64,000 bases of DNA from Mycogone perniciosa (lineage: Eukaryota > Ascomycota > Sordariomycetes > Hypocreales > Hypocreaceae). The DNA lies in the NCBI GenBank assembly GCA_025331125.1, contig JAOALB010000165.1:49427-113426 (forward strand), in the 5' to 3' direction. How positions within the stretch are numbered: position 1 is the stretch's first letter; every line of letters starts with the position of its first letter. Shown here in pieces: positions 11,605 through 23,006 of the stretch. The position numbers and the translations under genes were made by a program. The notes under the pieces were generated by a model. The model made no database searches, was not told the origin of the DNA, and was given only the letters and a program-made list of their open reading frames with translations.

Positions 11605-13322
11605 TTACAATGCCCCTCCAACAGCCTGCACAATCCACATGGCAATCCGCACCTTCAAGCTCACCCTCCTTTCATTCCGCGTAAAATCATCCAAGGTCAC
11701 GCCAGCCGCATGATCCTGCAGCCACCGCTGCTCCTCTGCCAACCGCGCTTTCAAAGTTTCATTCCGAGTGACAATAAGTGTCCCAGCCTCGAGGTCGAGA
11801 GAGTAGCTCCGCTTGGTGTAGTTGGAGCTGCCAATAATGGTCATGGACGGGTTTACGTCCCCCGGCATTGTCACCCACATGCCTTTCGCATGGTACGTCC
11901 AGCCACCCGGTTGATCAGCGGTGCCGAAGCGCCATTCCTTCAGGGTGATATCACCATCGCGGCCGCGTTGATGGACTGCATCCAAGAAGCGACGAGCGAG
12001 AAGAACGTAGGCGTCTGGCAGAAGACCAGAAACCCCCTTTGACTTATAAAAGCCATTTGCCTCAGGAGCCGCCGTGATGACAACGTTGTTGCTCGAGGCA
12101 GTGCTCAGTAGTAGCTTAGTTAATGACGGAGCAGGGTTGAAATAGCCTGCGGTAAATGTCCACGACGATCCTCGGTACGCGGGCAAGGCCAGCCTCTCCA
12201 AGATCCGCGTTAATACGGGAAGCTCAGTTGAACTGTCCGGTCGCATGACCTGTGACATCTGGCCTAGCATGTAGACCCGGGTGTCAGCGAAGTCACTTGC
12301 TGAGCTCCTTTGCGGTGCTGATAGTAGTGCCTGAAGCGTAGATGTGGTGCTTTTGACAAACGAGGCTGGTTTTTCCAGTGGTGATGGGGCTGAGTTCGTT
12401 CTAGGCCAAGCAAGAGTATATCCGGCAACGTCATCTTGTGACGGTTCGACGAGGAAACTGAATGAGGCAACGCCATTGTGAAGCTTCCAGAAGTGATCGG
12501 TGACCGCCTTGGAGGCAAAGAGGTGATAGCGATCTTGTCGGTTGGTGAAGTAGTCTGTCGACAAGTTCGCCCTGGACAGTAAACCTCGTCAGCTCCATTC
12601 ACCCAAACATATGCCAACGTCCCAATGGCCAACAGCTCTAAGGCACATACCCAGACATGATAATCTCGTCATCCACCCCGTACAGCTTCATGTGCTGCAA
12701 CCCCCATCCCTCATTGATCCTCTTCGGTATATACTGCTTCCGCAACCCGGTCAAGTTCGGCGTATGGTACATCCGAATCTCGACTCGATCCGCCCCAAAC
12801 TCCGTCACCAAAGGCGCAAGCAGCGATGCGCACGATGGATTCGGCGACTCCCTGGTCCCCCGCAGGGCATCCGTCAAGATACTCAACTTCAGCTCCGGAT
12901 TTTGCCTCAATGCCTCCCGCAGAGTCTCAATCAGCTCCTTCTCCGACTTTCCGATATACAGTGTAGACAAGAATATCCTCTTCTTCGCATTCCGTATGCG
13001 ATCCTAATTCCCGCCCAATCAGCTTCAGCTTCTTTCCATTCGCTCGTCCCTAGTCGTTCGCTCGCACCTTGAGAGTTTCGTAGAATTCCGCCGGCGTTTT
13101 CAAGACACGGATTTGCTCTCCCCGGACATCGAAGCTCGGCGCCATGCGATCCAGCTCGCTCACGAACGGAACCAGTAATCCCGCCCCGCTGGCAGAACTC
13201 GGCGCGGGAGCTGCTTGAGGCGTCGCATAGCTTCTGCGCTGCAGTCGAGGTGCCGAGATGCTTGGTTTCTGCTGGAGAACTCGTGCTCTTGAGGCGCACC
13301 TGGCGCAACTCCGGACGAGCAT
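11605..13322 (-). CDS. PGS1: CDP-diacylglycerol-glycerol-3-phosphate 3-phosphatidyltransferase
   Basis: Three exons (13068-13322, 12651-13003, 11605-12571) give 524 residues, close to the yeast Pgs1 length. The enzyme makes phosphatidylglycerol-phosphate from CDP-diacylglycerol and glycerol-3-phosphate, the committed step to cardiolipin, at the mitochondrial inner membrane. The N-terminus (MLVRSCARCASRARVLQQ) is Arg/Ser-rich with no acidic residues, a typical mitochondrial presequence, followed by the family signature MAPSFDV. The first phospholipase-D motif is H189-M-K191 with D196, then a GANLSTDYF block that spans the second splice junction. The second motif, HAKGMW followed by SSNYTKRS, has Thr where the canonical Asp would be. 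An in-frame ATG 37 codons upstream exists, but the downstream start gives the better presequence. The gene diverges from NDUFA12. Confidence 0.92.
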
Positions 13323-13571
13323 ACCTGTAGAGCGCAATTGACCCTGTCGAGGCTTTGGGGAATTGTCTGTCGCAGAGAAATTCCCCGGAAATAAATTCCA
13401 TGTGCATGAGCTTCCTCGGTATGGACGGCTCACCGAGCAAAGGGTTCCATGCCGAGGTTTTACCGCGCTGTGGGAATCTTCAACTCCAACGACAGCATCA
13501 TAGCATCTCTCCCACCACGACGCTTTGATCCCCTACGCATTATAGAGGTGGAATTGCCCGCTACCGCCACC
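13323..13571. promoter_or_regulatory. Bidirectional promoter of PGS1 and NDUFA12
   Basis: Only 249 bases separate the two divergent start codons, so the 5' control elements must be shared or overlapping. No TATA box or CCAAT box stands out. Confidence 0.6.
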
Positions 13572-14267
13572 ATGTCGACGATCACAAGAACGCTGGGCAA
13601 TCTGCGCAAGATTGGTGTCAAGGTTTGCGACTCTCTACTCGTTCCAATGGCGCTCTAGCTGACCATCTCCGCAGGATTACTTCCGACAGATGCTGGTGCG
13701 TGACCAGTCCTTCAAGCACCGCACCCATCGATATCTTGACTAACGCACAGCTCTCTCTCTCATCGAATAGTACATCGGTACGCATACCGCCTCTCTCCCT
13801 CAAGCTCCTTCCGCCCCGAACAGCCCATTCTAACACCACTTGACCAACAGGTGACACCAAGCACGGCCGCCTCATAGGCCAGGATCGCGCGGGCAACAAG
13901 TACTTCGAGAACAACGAGGAGCTTCCCCTCCGAACCCGTTGGGTTGAGTACGCCAAGCACGACTACGACGCCGGCCAGATCGAGCCCGGCTGGCACGCCT
14001 GGATCAGCTACTCCCTCGACAAGCCCCCCACCGAGGACGCTCTGATCGCGACGGGTACGAGACACTTTGAGCCTGCGGGACCGAAACCCAACTATACCAT
14101 GAGCCGGGGTGCTTTCAAGACGTACAACACGTAAGTCATGGTCCGACAGGATGCGGGAAATGGCCGCTCGTGAGGGGCCTGGCATGTTTGGATGATGCTA
14201 ACGACTAGTGTCCAGAACGAAAGCCAAGATCACTGCTTGGGAGCCCGTGGCTGCGCAGCGAGCGTGA
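13572..14267 (+). CDS. Complex I accessory subunit NDUFA12/B17.2
   Basis: Five exons: 13572-13622, 13675-13695, 13771-13777 (7 bases), 13851-14130 and 14216-14267, giving 136 residues. The product matches the B17.2/NDUFA12 family over its whole length: the N-terminal LRKIGVKDYFRQ region, YIGDTKHGRLIGQD, GNKYFENNEELPLRTRWVEY, a PGWHAWISY block and a C-terminal AWEPVAAQR. It is a peripheral-arm accessory subunit of mitochondrial NADH:ubiquinone oxidoreductase. The start codon has a strong context (GCCACCATGT). The 7-base exon TACATCG encodes Tyr-Ile plus the first base of Gly and is needed to obtain the conserved YIGDT sequence. Its flanking introns (75 and 73 bases) have normal borders (GTGCGT...TAG; GTACGC...CAG). 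Confidence 0.9.
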
Positions 14268-14547
14268 GGGTTTTGTTTGTTTTAGAAGCGGGCTGTGTAC
14301 ATACGGGATTACACGAATCAAGTGAATTAAACTATGAAACAAGAACAAAAAACCTCAATGTGCAATTATTCTCACGGAAAACACTGTCTTAACGTACAGG
14401 GAAAACACAACTACTACAGTAAGTCAGATCCGACGAAGAATGGCGAAATAACAAAGCTCCCCTATGCTATCTAGCTCATCTATTGCGATGCAGCAAATGC
14501 TCAGTCAGGGTGGAACAAACCACTGCAATGTAATTGCGTTTGCACTT
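14268..14547. terminator. Convergent 3' region of NDUFA12 and NNT
   Basis: 280 bases between two convergent stop codons, AT-rich with short A runs (AAGAACAAAAAACC near 14340). It must hold both poly(A) sites. Confidence 0.4.
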
Positions 14548-17500
14548 CTACATCTTGCCCTCTACTGCAGTCTTGATTGCTATGAGGTTGTCAGTACAGG
14601 TGCCCATGAAACAATGGGGGATTTGATGTGAGGAGTACACACCTTCGCAGGAAACCTTGGCGTCGCCAAAGAGCATCTTTGTGTTCGGCATGTAGAACAT
14701 GGGGTTTGGTACATCAGCTGCTCTTTGTTAGTGGATCACAACTCAAGAATGTCGCTGGACACCAGATATCCCGTCACTCACCATAGCCGCTCCCAAGACT
14801 CCTCTTCATCACCACAACTTGCTTCGCTTTCCAGGCATGCAACACGGGCATTCCCTCGATTGAGCTACCCTTCTCCATCGCAATCGGATTGACGGTGTCA
14901 TTGGCGCCAATCACCAAGGCAAGGTCGGTGTCGGAGAAGTCATCGTTGATCTCGTCCATTTCCAGAACAATATCATACGGAACACTTGCCTCGGCAAGAA
15001 GGACATTGCACTGGCCAGGCATCCGGCCAGCAACGGGATGAATGGCAAAACGCACCGTGATGCCCTTTGAGCGCAACAGCTGAACGATGCTTGATAGGGC
15101 GTACTGTGCTTTCGCAACAGCCATTCCATATCCCACTATTATGATGACAGACTCGGAATTCAGCAATGAATCCGCGAGGTCGTCGACCGAGGTTTCTGTG
15201 ACCTGACCCTGTGGCTTATATTCTTGAACAGCTGTGGGTGTTGAAAGACCACCGAAGAGGACATTTGTCAATGAACGATTCATTGCGACGCACATTACGT
15301 ACGATAGGATAGATCCGGAAACACCAATAAGGGCCCCGACAGATGTTAGGAGAGGATTATCCAGCATAAACCCTTCAGCCACTAGGGCAAAGCCACTGTA
15401 GGCGTTCAAAACGGTGATGACGACGGCTAATACATTCGTCAGCGGCAATATCTCAGCCACAAACTCGATCTCACGTTGACTTACGCATGTCAGCTCCTCC
15501 GATAGCAGATGTTGTGGTGTAGCCTTTGATGAAACTGAGAGCCGCGTTTGCCGCCAGAGCTCCAGCAGCAATCATAGGACTTCCGGGGGCGAGCGTGAGA
15601 AATGCGCCGAATGTTGCAACGTTTGATGCCAGCAAGCCCGAGTTAATGATGTGTCGCCCAGGAATGATCGTGGGGCGGGAGGCCATACGACCAGCAAGCT
15701 TAAGGAACGCAACAATTGACCCCGTGAAAGTTACGCCACCTACATACAACAATGAGCATGGGGTCGGCTGGATTTGGATATGTCAAAACAGGGAAACATA
15801 CCGATCAAAACACCAAGATATGCGGTTACCATGTGCAGAGTCGAAACATCGGAAATATCAGCCATGACGCTACCAATGCTGGTCAACACTGCAGCAAGAC
15901 CAACGACGGAGTGCAAGGCAGCGACGGTTTGGGGCAAATCAGTAGGAGTGATGCGCTTGCCAATAAGCATTCCTAAATATCGTCAATTACCAGGCATTAC
16001 TGATTCGTCTCTTCGACTACTTACCAGCAATAGCGCCCATGGCTGCCAGTCCGGTGAACTGGGTCAAAACCTCGGGGGAGAAACCTGCGGCAACCAAACT
16101 AGCGAGAACTCCAGAGCCAACACCTAGGATGCCCAGCATGTTGCCCATCCGAGCAGTTGCCTGAGAGGCCAATCCTGAAATGGAGCCAATGCAGAGAACG
16201 GAGCTGACTAGGTATCCAGCCTGAACGAGACCAGCCGCGCCAGTGGAAGCAGCAGCAATGAAGCCTCCACCAAACAGTGTAGCCGGGATAGCATACAGCC
16301 AGGGGTATTCAGGGGGGTCGGTAGGTCCTAGTTTGACAGTCAGTTCTCTTCGACATTGAGTTCTGGAGGTGATCCTTACTCTTGAACATGTCCAGCATTC
16401 GCTTGGTGATAACAAAGCCTCCGCCAACATTCACAAAGGCCAGCAGAACACTTAGCGCACCAAATGTCTGGGGAATCGTCTCGGGGAAGAACCCTCCGCC
16501 AAGAATGAAAAGGCCTCCAACACCAACCATTCCTGAAATCGCGTTTGTGACACTCATGAGCGGCGAGTGTAGTGCTGGGACTACGCCCCAGACAACACGA
16601 TAGCCGATTAAGCTAGCCAGCGCAAAGGTGAAGGCATTAGACATGAAGAGGGGGCTAGTAAACTTTCCAAGAGCCAGCATGCTTCCCATTCCGGCCGTTA
16701 TAGTAGCGACTTCACGAGATTTCTTCTGCCATGGAGAGAGCGCCACAGGTTCGACAACAGCTTCTGGGGTAACTGGCTTGGCTGGTGCCGGGGGTGGAGC
16801 TGGACGGGGAGCTGGTGGAAGAATCTCGCCCTTTTGCATCACAATAGCGCCGCGAACGACCTCGTCAGCTAGGTCAATCCCGAACTCTGTATCCTTTGGG
16901 GTCATAGAAAGAAGAAACTTGGTGATGTTGTTGGAGTACAGAGTGGACGACTGAGTGGGTAGCCTAGATGGAAGGTCGGTGTATCCAATAACCTTGACGT
17001 CGTTGTATGTGGCCAGCTCACCCGGCTTGGTTGCTTCACAGTTGCCTCCAGCCTCTGCCGCCAAATCAACAATGACACTTCCTGGTTTCATAACATCAAG
17101 CATATCCATCTTAATGAGTTTCGGCGCCGGCTTTCCAGGGATCAAGGCCGTAGTGATGATGATGTCAACTTCCTTCGCCTGCTCCTTGAACAGCTTCATC
17201 TCGGCCTCGATGAACTCTTTGCTCATCTCCTTGGCGTAGCCTCCAGCACCGGAGCCATCCTCCTGGATATCGACCTCAATGAACTCTGCGCCGAGCGACT
17301 GAACCTGTTCCCTGGCAGCGGGTCTAGTATCAAACCCGCGGACAATGGCACCCATACGACGGGCTGTTGCAATAGCACTGAGACCAGCTACACCAGCGCC
17401 AATGACCAAAATTTTACACGGCGGGATCTTGCCTGCAGCCGTAACTTGACCTGTCAAGAACCTACCAAAGACGTTGGATGCCTCAAGTACAGCCTTGTAA

Positions 17501-18308
17501 CCGGCAATGTTAGCCATGCTACTGAGAGCATCGAATACCTGAGCGCGAGAAATACGAGGAACCATATCCATTGCGAAGTACGTGGCGTTCCTCTCAGCAA
17601 TCTTTGCGACGAGATCCTTGTTCTGTGCCGGTTGAAGGAACGAGATGACGGTTTGATGCTCCTTAATTGCGTCCACTTCGGCGATAGATGGTCCACGAAC
17701 TTTGAGCACAATATCAGCAGCGGACCAGATGCCCTGCGGCGAGTCCACAAGAGTCGCTCCGGCTTTTTCGTACGCATCATCCAGAAAGTCGGCAGATGCA
17801 CCAGCGCCTCTTTCAATCAGAACTTTAGCATAGCCCTTCTTGAGAAGAAGCGCCACATTCGCAGGCGTCAAGGCGACGCGACGTTCGCCAGGAAAGGTCT
17901 CCCTTGGCACACCAACGCTAAGTTGGCCATAGGGGGTTGTCGGTGGTACTACAGTCGTTGATGTTGACGAATACCTCTTCGGCACAGGAAGTGGAGGCAG
18001 CGTCACCACAGAGGCATATCGGACCAGCGCCAAAGGTTTGGTTGAGATGGTGACAGCCGTACGCTGTTGGCGCGAGGTCTTGAGGGTGCTGTGCCATTGA
18101 CGGTGGCAGTGCAATAATGGTCGCACAACTGGAAGCAAAGTCAGCTGCCACGGATCCTTGAAGATTCGTGTAATCGTTTCATCCACCAGATCGTGAGGGG
18201 GCGAGTCTGACCATGAAGTCGAGATACCACAAAACGAGAAGAAGACGAAGCAGACGACGGCGAGAAGCGCAGTTCGCTAGCCAGCGGGCGCAGGAGGTTA
18301 GACGCCAT
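14548..18308 (-). CDS. Mitochondrial NAD(P) transhydrogenase, fused alpha-beta
   Basis: Eight exons: 18212-18308, 16380-18128, 16025-16327, 15802-15972, 15485-15739, 14782-15426, 14643-14717 and 14548-14579, giving 1108 residues. The enzyme couples hydride transfer between NADH and NADP+ to proton entry across the inner membrane, supplying NADPH. The start MASNLLRPLASELRFSPSS is Arg/Ser-rich, a mitochondrial presequence. Domain I (PntA-like) shows RVALTP and the dinucleotide motif VIGAGVAGLSA. A proline-rich linker leads to the membrane domain (MFKRPTDPPEYPW, many Gly/Ala helices, GGADMPVVITVLN). Domain III (NADP-binding) shows IIIVGYGMAVAKAQYALS, VIGANDTVNP and ADVPNPMFYMPNTKMLFGDA. All junctions keep frame and restore conserved blocks. 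Many ascomycetes lack this gene, so its presence is informative. All seven introns are phase 1. Confidence 0.93.
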
Positions 18309-18437
18309 CACGATCCGACCCTCATCTGAGGCGATTCGAGGTGACACGCGTTGCGGCTACTACTCTGTCTGTCTGGCTGTGAGGGGGGAAACAAGCAGGA
18401 TTAGCCGTCCATGTAAAGCCAAGCAAGGCAAAGTGAA

Positions 18438-18478
18438 GCAAGCAAAGCAAAGCAAAGCAAAGCAAAGCAAAGCAAAGT
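18438..18478. repeat. (GCAAA)n microsatellite
   Basis: About eight perfect units of GCAAA in a row, preceded by imperfect units from 18418. Confidence 0.9.
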
Positions 18479-18559
18479 CGTCTGGAGAGGTATTCCTACC
18501 AAAGCGCCCTGACGAACCAACGCAAGCTGCAAGCAAACAGCCCCGAACCAGCATGAAGG

Positions 18560-18600
18560 AGAGAGAGCCAGAGAGAGAAGCAGAGAGAGAGAGAGAGACA
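18560..18600. repeat. (GA)n-rich microsatellite
   Basis: AGAGAGAG runs interrupted by CC and AGC, upstream of the transhydrogenase start. Confidence 0.8.
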
Positions 18601-19267
18601 ATCGATTGTCTATTGCGGAAAGCCGCGGATATGACCAAGTCCAATGCTTAGAAACATCGCGAGAACCCCGCCTCAAGCCGGGCCATTATTGTTGCACCAC
18701 TACGTAACAACGGGCAGGAAATGGTGGCATCACGGGCATGGAATTGACGCACCTGTCCGTTCCCTTGTCTGCAAAAGATACGAGGATATACAAACTCTGC
18801 ACGCGACACCACGCCTGTGGCCAAAGTACCGACATGAAGCCCGATCATCAGGTCATCACCTGCAGCTCCCTGCTAACTTAGGGAGCTTCCATGCCATCGA
18901 ACGCCTCTCCAACGACGGGACAGCGGCGCGCAAGTGCGGGGGCTCCAGGGGCTTTCCATGGCACTTACAGGGGTCCAAGGCGCTAAGACCCCCCTAATCC
19001 CTGCCTCGCACACCCACTGCGGGGAAACATTCGGCGCCAAAGCATGGGGAACCAGCGCTGAATAGTACATAGTACCTATGCGATACGCGGTTAAGATGGA
19101 GATTCGCATTTGGGGGCGATGAATATCTATAGTACCTTATATGTAATGACGGGACCTCATTCATTCTATTCGCAGTGGCAATAATCACAACGCAAAATTC
19201 GGCCTAATTCAGCATGAGCCTTTGTTATTATCTGATTATCAAATCACTTGATCAACAAGGAACAAGA

Positions 19268-19564
19268 TCAAGCAACAACAGGAAGCCCATCTCCCCTTAA
19301 CCTTGAATCCGTGCAGCAAATTTCGTTCTGACCACAGCCGCACGAGTTGGTGCAGGCCATAATGCAAAACGCTTGGCCAAGAGGATTCTGTCCCCAGCCA
19401 TTAGAGCAGTTTCCTTGACATTGGTTCAGGCAGTTGCAGTTGCATCCGCGCGCAGCCAGCTCCTTGGCCTCGGGCGTGGTCAGAGAGCCGTCCACAGGGA
19501 TCGCCAGAGCGGGCGCCAGGAAAGAGGTGAAGAGGAGGGCGACAGAGGCTTTTTGGAACTTCAT
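19268..19564 (-). CDS. Secreted cysteine-rich protein, 98 residues
   Basis: A single exon with signal peptide residues 1-21 (MKFQKASVALLFTSFLAPAL, then AIP). A short propeptide ends at LAARG, followed by a compact domain with eleven cysteines in about 45 residues. The pattern begins CNCNC, then CxxxC-like spacings, and ends ICC. The remainder (TDSRLRGDGLPVVA) is polar. The odd cysteine count suggests either a free Cys or a missed exon. I do not recognise the fold; spacing and size suit a small disulphide-rich effector or antimicrobial peptide. It has a TATA box on the minus strand at 19743-19751. Confidence 0.75.
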   Translation of the reverse strand: MKFQKASVALLFTSFLAPALAIPVDGSLTTPEAKELAARGCNCNCLNQCQGNCSNGWGQNPLGQAFCIMACTNSCGCGQNEICCTDSRLRGDGLPVVA

Positions 19565-19742
19565 ATTGGCGGTTGGCTATGAAAACTGGTTCGAAAGAAG
19601 TTTGAAGCGGTTGTTTGGTGAAGTAAGAGTGTGGTGTAAGAATAGGTGGATGGCTGAAGAATGCAGAACTTGTCTGTTGTTCAAGGCGATGTGATTGATG
19701 TCGATGTCGATGATTCTGTCGAGGAAAGCGGGATTCCATCAA

Positions 19743-19751
19743 CTTTATATA
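19743..19751 (-). promoter_or_regulatory. TATA box of the gene at 19564
   Basis: On the minus strand this reads TATATAAAG, about 180 bases upstream of the ATG. Confidence 0.55.
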
Positions 19752-21632
19752 CATCGCGATGCCACACCCTTGGTGAGCCGGCACGTAGAGCCTACTCAAC
19801 AGTATGCTCAACAGTCTGCTCAGAATAGTATGAGTAATGACCAAGTTTTTTAGACTACTCGTAAACAACCTTTTCCCATCCTAGTGGAGAATACCCATTG
19901 GCATTCGTATTCCCCACATTCAGGGTCATTATGCGGATTCCGATTCCGCATACGCCTCAATTGAAATGCGATTAAGACTGAGAAGGAAGGTCCTCGGAAC
20001 AGGCAGCTCACTTGAATTTCACTAATTGCACCCATTGTGTAATGAAGAGATGGTCCCTGTTCCTGGGATCGTCTTCCTTGTTTAGGATTCTTCAGCCATG
20101 CGGGTTACGTATACTATCACGGAATACGAATTCGCTAACAGGCTTGTGCACTGATGAAACCATGCCCATTATCCTTCGAAAGTCTTCGAACATGCATGTT
20201 GCTATGGTTATGTATGGTCTCATTGTTGAAAAAAACACTGATGGTTACGAAGCCACCATAGAACTCCTCCCCGTTTCCCATCGGGATATCGGGACCAGAT
20301 TGTAACTATAGTGACTTGAATTATATGTGGTGGCTCGCTAAGTATATAGTATCTATAGCCACCATGAATAGTCTTCTTGGCATTCGTGTTCTCCACCCCC
20401 TTGCATTCCCTATTAATTATTCAGTACATAATGCTATATTGCACTATAAACAGGTTATCCTGAGACCACCCTGTCATAGAGCATAGCCCTCCCTGTTTCC
20501 TAAGGCAAACGTTGTTTACCACCTCTGACTAATAGCAGTAAGTATCACTATTCGCAACGTCATGATGGCTGTTATTGGGCTGGCGTTAGGAGGCTTTAGT
20601 CTAGTTCCTTGCGCTAGGACGACGTCCCACATCGAAAAGTCCCTGGGGAACATTAGATAGTGCATATCCACTTGCAAATCATTTATCAGGCTAGGGCCTA
20701 AGAGTAGTAGTAGTATTCAGTAGTACTCTGCCTATCTCTGAGTCGTCCTAGAAAACGTGGGGGGTGGATACGCAAACAAATATCCCAACTGTTAAAGACC
20801 TTACAGTACTAACCCTGCGAACGTAACCACACGGAGTATTGCGGTACTCTAGCTAGACTTCTAGAATAGTTAGTCATCCGGTTAAACCCGCTAGCCTCGT
20901 TGATCATGCCTTATCTTGGACGGCCCGCCGCCAGTCAAGATAGACCTGGCTCTTGGCACAAGCTGCGTTTGAAAATCTATACTGCAATCTATCCGAGAAT
21001 TTCCCCCTTCTGCGGAGTTATCGGGTAGTAATATTCCTACTAGCCCTATATGAAAAGCAAAGTCCGGACAGTTGTTACATCGATGTCTGTCTCCCCAACG
21101 ATAAGGTCATCCTGTCAACCTGACTGGTCTGTTCGTGGCCGCTGAGAAAACACATCTCACATATCATCGTTGAGAATGATCGAATCAAGGATGTACGGTC
21201 TAACTCTACAGTTAATCAGAGTGGATTAGTATGCCTCAAAGTCGATTCATAGGCCAGAGAACGAAGTACATGGGTACTATGGGTTTTCCAGGTTGTCGGT
21301 CCCTCAGAAGTTAATGTCAATTTAGTACATTCGGATTGGGTAGGCAGGCACCTACAGGCATCGCCTGATGGATCTAACAGATGAATTGTTCAACTTCACA
21401 ATTACTAAAGCTGCAGCTAATAAGGTTCACCCTTGTTAATCCCTCATCTCCCCTCGTAAACGAGTGTTGACAACCAAGGAGGCTACCCAAAACAAAGGAT
21501 TCCGTTCAATTTCCCATTATCCAACCAAATTCAATGAATTCACCGTCATAGTGAGAGACATCCACACAGAGTGACCTCGCTTGTAACTACCAGGTATCAT
21601 GGAGTAATACCCTTGGCCAAACCTTCACACCT
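19752..21632. other. Intergenic, no supported gene
   Basis: 1.9 kb without a credible reading frame. There is an AGTAGTAGTAGT run near 20703 and one partial ACGGAGTA near 20830. Nothing else was recognised. Confidence 0.5.
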
Positions 21633-22197
21633 TCATAACTCAACAGCGCAATTGCCAGCATGGCAGGGCGTCTCGCACCGACCTCGGAAGTCGGGTCCAA
21701 TGTTTAGACATTTGTCGCATCCACAGACTAAGTCTAGGTTGTCTCCAACTTTCTGGTCAATGTCGTCGCAGAGACAGATGTAGAGCGCCGACGTGATGTT
21801 AGTGGAGGGGGTGTTGTTCGTACAAGCTGCGTTTGATGTGGAGCAATATGCTTCCTCGAGCTGCTTCTCAGACCATGGTTTCTCTGTATATAGTTACTTT
21901 CATAGTTCTTCTTTGAGGATGACCCAGATGTCACATACTCATAGCCATAAGCACCGAAGCACAGTACGTATAGCCGCACTCGCAGATAGGACTGCCAGGT
22001 CCAGGGGCATTGGTTGGAGCTGGCGGAGGGGTGCCCTTCGAGGTAGTGGTTGGAGGAGCAGGCAGTGGCTCAGAAGCCGGGTCCGTTGGGGGGTGAGAAG
22101 TCAGTGGCGGTGGCGGCGTGCCAGGAGTCGGAAGCTGGGGCCTTGGGTTGGCCACGGCCAGTCCAACCAAGCCGGCAAGTCCGAGTGTCAGTTGCAT
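21633..22197 (-). CDS. Secreted protein with Pro-rich linker and Cys-rich domain
   Basis: Two exons, 21939-22197 and 21633-21883, with a 55-base intron (donor GTATGT, acceptor CAG), give 169 residues. A signal peptide (1-16, MQLTLGLAGLVGLAVA) is followed by a Pro/Thr/Ser-rich linker (about 17-70), probably O-glycosylated. A C-terminal cysteine-rich domain (about 72-169) contains CECGYTYCASVL, a Trp-Ser-Glu-Lys segment, ICLCDDIDQKVGD, LVCGCDKCLN and a terminal CETPCHAGNCAVEL. About thirteen cysteines are present. The linker-plus-domain plan resembles fungal wall-associated or effector proteins. The cysteine domain is not one I can name. It has a TATA box at 22341-22349. Confidence 0.75.
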
Positions 22198-22340
22198 GGC
22201 TTCGTCTGGAATCTGGCTAATCGTTCGATGTTTGAATTTGTGAGTAGATGAATGGATTCAGGCCAATGGAGGATGTGGAAGACCAGTTGAATTCGGCTTG
22301 ATTGTCCAGATGGAAAGAGGGTTGATAGGAAATAGGATGA

Positions 22341-22349
22341 GTTTATATA
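22341..22349 (-). promoter_or_regulatory. TATA box of the gene at 22197
   Basis: On the minus strand this reads TATATAAAC, about 150 bases upstream of the ATG. Confidence 0.55.
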
Positions 22350-23006
22350 CCCATTTCATAGCTAGACAGCTTTTGGAATCATCTGACGCCGAAGGTTGTT
22401 GCGGATGTTCCGTTCCATCTAGTCGTCATATCCTGTAGGCAGACGGGAGGGAGACGAGTATGTTTGTGTCTCCCGCTTGGCTCAGCCACCTCTTGAATTG
22501 TCAGTGTTTTCAGAAACATGCCATCTCTGTGAACTAGGAATATGAAATAGTGTGAAGTTTTCTGGATCATCAGCAGTTGCCTAACCCAAGCCCATCTCGT
22601 TCAACTCAAACAATGCTCAGAGCACAGAGGGGACAGGGCCTGAGAGATGAATCCACAATATTGACACAAAATTTAAGTGCAAGGTCAACGTGAAAAGCTC
22701 GCGTAGTAAGGCACTTACTGTAAGTCTCAAGATCTTACGTCTTCATGTTACTTTAACCAGACATATCACAGTGTTTTCCAACAGGTTCCTCGTCTATATG
22801 AAGCTACCCTATACAGTGGAAACAGTAGTAATAAAAGATGGCACTGTATTTCTGCACAGTAAAGGTAACAGAGCTGCCCCACCAGAAATGTCATCTTTTA
22901 CCCCTCCATCTAAGCATCTACTCAGTGCTCTATCGCGAAATAAGGACTGTGTTCCATCTGTCCAATTCTTCACACAAGTTTGTTCAATTTCGTCAATCTG
23001 TGCAAT
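22350..23006. other. Intergenic between secreted protein and HEM3
   Basis: No gene. The right end is the promoter and leader of porphobilinogen deaminase, without a clear TATA box. Confidence 0.45.

Larger units (their letters stand above)
18309..19267. other. NNT upstream region with simple repeats
   Basis: This is the leader and promoter of the transhydrogenase and the space before the next gene. Microsatellites at 18438-18478 and 18560-18600 are listed separately. Open frames here reflect the low-complexity sequence and are not credible genes. Confidence 0.5.
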
